From assembly GCA_014843695.1 (NCBI GenBank), contig CM026400.1, positions 44,864,638-44,928,637 of the forward strand: a stretch of 64,000 nt of DNA, read 5' to 3'. The translations under genes were made by a program, and so were the position numbers. The notes beneath the pieces are model-generated. The model was not told the origin of the DNA. It worked only from the letters and a program-made list of their open reading frames with translations, and made no database searches. Shown in pieces: positions 63,420 through 64,000 of the stretch. The stretch comes from Archivesica marissinica (lineage: Eukaryota > Mollusca > Bivalvia > Venerida > Vesicomyidae). The first letter of the stretch is position 1. Each line of letters begins with the position of its first letter.

Positions 63420-63849
63420 AAAATAATTATTAACCTTTTCAATATAGTGGATGATGGAGTTTTATTTCACTGAGAAAACTCTATAATTCCTTGGAAAGCC
63501 TAAAAGAAAGTTAATTTTCCGACAGCAAACATTACTTTTGCAGAGTGGCCCGTCTAAGATTACATAGCACAATTTGTCATGCTTGTTTACACATGGCATC
63601 GTGCAAGACAACTGCAGTTCAAAAACAGCTGCCCATGGAAAGCATGCATTATGACTAGCTAATTATGACAAGATGTCCGAAAGTTGGCTGTTTCAGTAGC
63701 TTGGTTTAAAGTTTAACCTCAAGGGTCATTGACTCTTTCACTTTCAGTCTAGTGAATGCCCTGCAGCTTTTCTACATACAATAGTTCCTACAATGTATAT
63801 CCTGCAAACCTCGACTAAATACGGTTACACTATTTGCAGTCATTCAAAA
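63420..63849. other. No feature recognised
   Basis: AT-rich spacer without supported features. Confidence 0.4.
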
Positions 63850-63914
63850 GTCTCCCCACTTCTCACTAAATTTTCTCACTTCTCCCAAAATTTGGAGTCT
63901 AGCTTGAGCCCTGC
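63850..63914 (+). mobile_element. M1 MITE end remnant
   Basis: TTTTCTCACTTCTCCCAAAA and TCTAGCTTGAGCCCTG follow the last 60 bp of M1 with several changes. Confidence 0.5.
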
Positions 63915-63916
63915 AT

Positions 63917-64000
63917 ATACGCTTTCATCTGCGCAAACGAGAGTGATTAATATAAGTTGTTAAAACTTACTTCGCAATTGTTGTAAAATAAATAACGCTT
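63917..64000 (+). mobile_element. SINE-2 tail fragment at window edge
   Basis: TACGCTTTCATCTGCGCAAA, CGAGAGTGATTAATATAAGT and CTTCGCAATTGTTGTAAAAT match the end of the 56339 copy. The head is absent. Confidence 0.75.

Overview
The window looks like nuclear DNA of a repeat-rich invertebrate, most likely a bivalve mollusc. The signs are spliced GT-AG genes, non-LTR retrotransposons, at least five tRNA-derived SINE families, about a dozen MITE families and large private minisatellites. Nothing bacterial is present: no operons, Shine-Dalgarno sites or CRISPR arrays. The species-level guess is inference only.

Four host genes can be supported. (1) Gene A, plus strand, 5572-14439: six exons, 299 residues, an acidic/lysine-rich coiled-coil protein I do not recognise. 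(2) Gene B, minus strand, 34268-25877: six coding exons, 254 residues, a poly-Gln tract and one CCCH zinc finger. (3) The 3' half of a BCD1/ZNHIT6 (box C/D snoRNP assembly) gene, minus strand, exons at 56153-56085, 54905-54747, 52472-52357 and 50575-50421. (4) An intronless Mab-21/cGAS-like receptor (cGLR) nucleotidyltransferase, plus strand, 60969-62561, with its catalytic acidic residues intact.

Layout. 1-3535: a nearly intact LINE (endonuclease, reverse transcriptase, RNase H) with one frameshift. 3541-5503: a minisatellite directly at the LINE 5' side. 5553-14439: gene A, whose introns hold SINEs, MITEs, a retroposed tRNA-Asp and two minisatellites built from MITE ends. 14440-25876: MITEs and arrays, including a 71-bp array split by a 1.4-kb hAT-like element. 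25877-34288: gene B with different arrays in its introns. 34335-36709: a TTAA MITE split by a 5'-truncated LINE. 36710-48780: mostly decayed transposon sequence, including an old LINE at 43880-47300. 48822-56153: two large arrays (27 bp and 21 bp), a 125-bp array and the BCD1 exons. 56339-60961: SINEs and MITEs leading into the cGLR gene. 62460-62880: three tandem copies of the cGLR 3' end. 63217-64000: SINE remnants.

Two patterns tie the window together. First, tandem arrays cover very roughly a quarter of it, and at least three (7125-7298, 11018-11904, 48290-48420) are made of sequence from the end of a MITE; a fourth (13632-13760) is the tRNA head of a SINE. Second, unrelated-looking SINEs share 3' tails in pairs, which suggests a common LINE partner. 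Repeats lie very close to gene signals: a SINE 20 nt before a splice acceptor of gene A, a MITE remnant reaching intron base 6 of gene B, and a MITE end 7 nt before the cGLR start codon.

All exon calls come from reading splice sites and phase by eye; no alignment or transcript was available. Family numbers (SINE-1 to SINE-5, M1 to M13) are local labels.
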